This document shows positions 61,797 to 64,000 of a DNA stretch of 64,000 nt, piece by piece. Origin of the DNA: Paraburkholderia sp. C35 (GTDB taxonomy: Bacteria; Pseudomonadota; Gammaproteobacteria; Burkholderiales; Burkholderiaceae); the NCBI RefSeq assembly GCF_003121405.1, contig NZ_QBUY01000001.1:62001-126000 (forward strand). Reading direction: 5' to 3'. The notes beneath the pieces are model-generated. The model worked only from the letters and a program-made list of their open reading frames with translations. It searched no databases and was not told the DNA's origin. Numbering within the stretch: position 1 is the stretch's first letter; each line of letters starts with the position of its first letter. The translations under genes were made by a program, and so were the position numbers.

Positions 61797-63620
61797 TCAA
61801 ACGGCGCCGAACAGGCCTTGTGGACGGAAACGCACGAGCAGCAGCAACACCACGCCATAGACCAGCATGCGGTAATCGGCAGCGAACCGGAACAGTTCCG
61901 GCAGACCGACCAGCGCGACGGCGCCCATGATCGCGCCCGGCACGTTGCCGAGGCCACCGAGTATCACCATCGTCAGGCCGAGAATCGACACTTGCGAATC
62001 GAAGGTCTGGTAATTGATGTAGCTATAGAGATGCGCTGCAATCCCGCCGCCGATACCCGCCGCAAATCCGCCGCACGCGAACGCAATGGCCTTGTAGCGG
62101 TTCGGCCGCACACCGTATGCGCGCGCCGCCACATCGTCTTCGCGGATGGCGCGCCACGTGCGGCCCAGATGCGAGCGCAGCAGCCGCAGTTGAAGCGCGG
62201 CAAGCACCACCAGCACCGCCAGCGTGAACCAGTACACCCCGCGTGCGCCCGACAGTTCCCAGCCGAACAGCGACAGCGGCGCAATGCCTGTCACGCCGAT
62301 CGGTCCGCGCGTCAGGCTGTCCCAGTTGAGAATCACCAGTCCGACGATCTCGCCGATACCCAGCGTCGCAATCGACACATAGTGGCCGCGCAGCCGGAAC
62401 GATGGATAGATCAGCAGCGTGCCGATCACAGCCGTGATCGCGCCCGCCAGCAGGATCGTCAACGCAGGCGACCAGCCCAGATCGACGGACAGCAACGCGG
62501 ACGCATATGCGCCGATCAGCAGCAACGCCGCATGACCGAGCGATATCTGCCCCACGGTGCCCGCCACCAGCGTCAGGCTCAGCGCGAGCAGGCCGAAGAT
62601 CCAGCCGTTCGTGAGCGTTTGCAGCAGATACGGAGACGGCGCAACGAAAGGCAGCGCAACCGCAGCCACCAGCAGAACGCCGATCACGCGCGGCGAAATG
62701 CGCACGGCCTTGCTGTTCGACAGAAACGTGCCCGTCAGCGGTTCAGGCGGCAGTCGGCGGTTCGAACTGAACAGTCCATTCGGGCGCCACACAAGAAACA
62801 GCAGCAACAGCACGAACGCAAACAGATCGCGGTAACTCGTGCCGAACAGCGCGACACCATAGCTTTCCACCAGCCCGAGCAGCAGGCTTCCGGCAATCGC
62901 GCCGGGCACGTTGCCCAGGCCGCCGATCAGCAGCGCCACCACGCCCTTGAGGGTGGCCTGAACGCCCATCGCCGGATCGATGCTGTTGTAGTACATGCCG
63001 ACCAGCAATCCGCTGAGTCCGCCGAGACCACATGCGATCGCGAACACCGTGCGGTTCACGGCGTGCACGTTCACGCCCATCTGCTGCGCGGCGTCGCGGT
63101 CCTGTGCGGTGGCGCGCACGGCCCAGCCCAACCGCGTGAAGCGCAGAAACGCGTACAGCACTGCGGCCGCGCCGATGCCGATGGCGGCAATCAGCACGTC
63201 GAGCGAACTGAGCGTCGCGCCGCCAATCGCCACCGTCCATTGCGGCAGCGAACCCGGCACGGGACGCGGGTCCGGCCCGAACACGATCTGCGCCAGCTGA
63301 TCGAGCACGAAGCTGATGCCGATGGTCGCGAGCAGCGGCGCGATGCGGGCTGCGCCCTGCAATGGCCGCAAGCCAATCCGTTCGATCACGATGCCGAGCA
63401 GCGCGCAGCCGCCGATAGTCGCAACCAGCGCGATGGGCAACGGTAGACCGAGCCGTGTCAGGCACAGCCAGCCGATGAAGCCGCCCACCATGTACACCGA
63501 GCCGTGCGCAAAATTGATCAGATGCGACACGCCGAAAATCAGCGCCAGCCCGACTGCGAGCAACGCATAGATGTTTCCGACAATCAGCCCATTGATCGTG
63601 TAATCGAACCACGCCGCCAT
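61797..63620 (-). CDS. Fused LivH-LivM permease
   Basis: A 607-residue membrane protein. The first half is Liv[21 protein letters not shown] and [10 protein letters not shown], with [20 protein letters not shown] as the cytoplasmic loop. The second half, from about residue 300, is LivM, with [39 protein letters not shown] and [20 protein letters not shown]. Fused HM permeases are known but not the rule. The ATG ending at 63620 is the normal LivH start. The operon also holds LivG, LivF and the receptor. Ligand not readable; may be shared with the ATC receptor at 41653. Confidence 0.92.
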   Translation of the reverse strand: MAAWFDYTINGLIVGNIYALLAVGLALIFGVSHLINFAHGSVYMVGGFIGWLCLTRLGLPLPIALVATIGGCALLGIVIERIGLRPLQGAARIAPLLATIGISFVLDQLAQIVFGPDPRPVPGSLPQWTVAIGGATLSSLDVLIAAIGIGAAAVLYAFLRFTRLGWAVRATAQDRDAAQQMGVNVHAVNRTVFAIACGLGGLSGLLVGMYYNSIDPAMGVQATLKGVVALLIGGLGNVPGAIAGSLLLGLVESYGVALFGTSYRDLFAFVLLLLFLVWRPNGLFSSNRRLPPEPLTGTFLSNSKAVRISPRVIGVLLVAAVALPFVAPSPYLLQTLTNGWIFGLLALSLTLVAGTVGQISLGHAALLLIGAYASALLSVDLGWSPALTILLAGAITAVIGTLLIYPSFRLRGHYVSIATLGIGEIVGLVILNWDSLTRGPIGVTGIAPLSLFGWELSGARGVYWFTLAVLVVLAALQLRLLRSHLGRTWRAIREDDVAARAYGVRPNRYKAIAFACGGFAAGIGGGIAAHLYSYINYQTFDSQVSILGLTMVILGGLGNVPGAIMGAVALVGLPELFRFAADYRMLVYGVVLLLLVRFRPQGLFGAV

Positions 63621-63646
63621 AGCTTCAGTCCTGTGCGATATCGTGG

Positions 63647-64000
63647 TTACTGCGCACGCGGCGCGCCCTTGCCGTCCCACAGCGCGAACTTGCCGTCCTT
63701 GACGACGAGATCGAGATTCTTCGCGCCTGCCACGCGGCGCGTCTGCGGATCGAAACGGAACTTGCCGAAGATCACGCTCGGCACGTTGTCGATCTTCGTG
63801 AAGCCGTCGTGCACGGCGCTGCGCGTCGGGCCGTAGCGGCGGATCACTTCGGCGGCCAGGGTCATCGCGTCATAGGCACGGGCTGCGAACGTATCGGGCT
63901 CGGCGTTGTACTTCGCGCGATAGCGCTGCACGAAGCTCTGCACTTCCGGGCGCGGATCGCCGGGGAAGAAGTTCGACTCCGTGTAGACGCCGTTCACGGC
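63647..64000 (-). CDS. LivK-type binding protein (C-terminal part, 5' end outside the window)
   Basis: About 118 residues of the C-terminal end are visible: [37 protein letters not shown] and [16 protein letters not shown] are typical of branched-chain amino acid receptors, where a final RFDP...Y-like segment ends the protein. The gene is cut by the window end. It lies 26 bases upstream of the fused permease, as expected for the receptor of this importer. Confidence 0.9.
   Translation of the reverse strand, partial: AVNGVYTESNFFPGDPRPEVQSFVQRYRAKYNAEPDTFAARAYDAMTLAAEVIRRYGPTRSAVHDGFTKIDNVPSVIFGKFRFDPQTRRVAGAKNLDLVVKDGKFALWDGKGAPRAQ

Noticed and set aside
61752..63446. 564-codon open frame on the + strand opposite the Liv permease
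   Set aside because: The translation is rich in Arg, Gln and His and reads as the antisense of a high-GC membrane protein gene.
1..64000. CRISPR arrays, tRNA or rRNA genes, insertion sequences, phage or integrase genes
   Set aside because: I looked for regular short repeats, transposase or integrase motifs and clover-leaf or rRNA signatures and saw none.

Overview
High-GC DNA (by eye a little over 60% G+C) with GC-rich third codon positions. Its families (SfnB/DszC flavoproteins, Bug/TctC solute-binding proteins, Liv and Dpp importers) suggest a beta-proteobacterium of the Burkholderia/Paraburkholderia group; this is an inference from gene content, not a database match. I see no rRNA, tRNA, insertion sequence, phage or CRISPR. 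Almost every gene belongs to organosulfur scavenging or intracellular sulfur handling.

Layout. (1) 1-21179, all on +: a desulfurization cluster. It holds two SfnB/DszC-type flavoproteins, a RutA/SfnG-type and two DszA/NtaA-type luciferase-like monooxygenases, a DszB-like desulfinase with the catalytic Cys/His/Arg pattern, an amidase, an aldo/keto reductase, an SsuA-like and a MetQ-like binding protein, three family-5 binding proteins and one Dpp-type importer with a fused double ATPase. (2) 21205-24248: a second MetQ-like protein, divergent from a 2-hydroxyacid dehydrogenase, and an IclR regulator. (3) 24466-30383: four-domain rhodanese, TctC/Bug protein, SsuD-like monooxygenase, TctB, TctA, ended by a strong bidirectional terminator. 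(4) 30433-39852: two divergent operons that together encode a polar amino acid ABC importer, a PLP C-S lyase, a cysteine-dioxygenase-like cupin, a second four-domain rhodanese and an FAD oxidoreductase. (5) 39815-43985: 2-aminothiazoline-4-carboxylate (ATC) hydrolase, an N-carbamoyl-cysteine hydrolase candidate and a Liv-type binding protein, divergent from a LysR regulator. (6) 44020-49455: a small unknown protein and a sugar-type ABC importer with an SfnB enzyme inside its operon. (7) 49707-53934: a DszC-like/DszA-like pair and an APC permease. (8) 54014-58966: a family 2A encapsulin operon, with shell, cysteine desulfurase cargo with a long disordered N-terminus, Xre regulator, serine acetyltransferase and rhodanese. 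(9) 59265-64000: a VOC protein and a Liv importer with a fused LivH-LivM permease, cut by the window end.

Together: regions 1, 3, 4, 5, 6 and 7 import and oxidatively or hydrolytically release sulfur from organic compounds as sulfite, sulfide or cysteine; region 8 makes cysteine (via O-acetylserine) and probably sequesters its sulfane sulfur in a protein shell. Two promoter regions 24 kb apart share an 18-base, fixed-spacing operator-like motif, and half of it recurs upstream of three more transcription units, which points to a common sulfur-starvation regulator. The shell and rhodanese promoters share a different 13-base element, each followed by a small hairpin. No flavin reductase was found, although most of the monooxygenases need reduced flavin.
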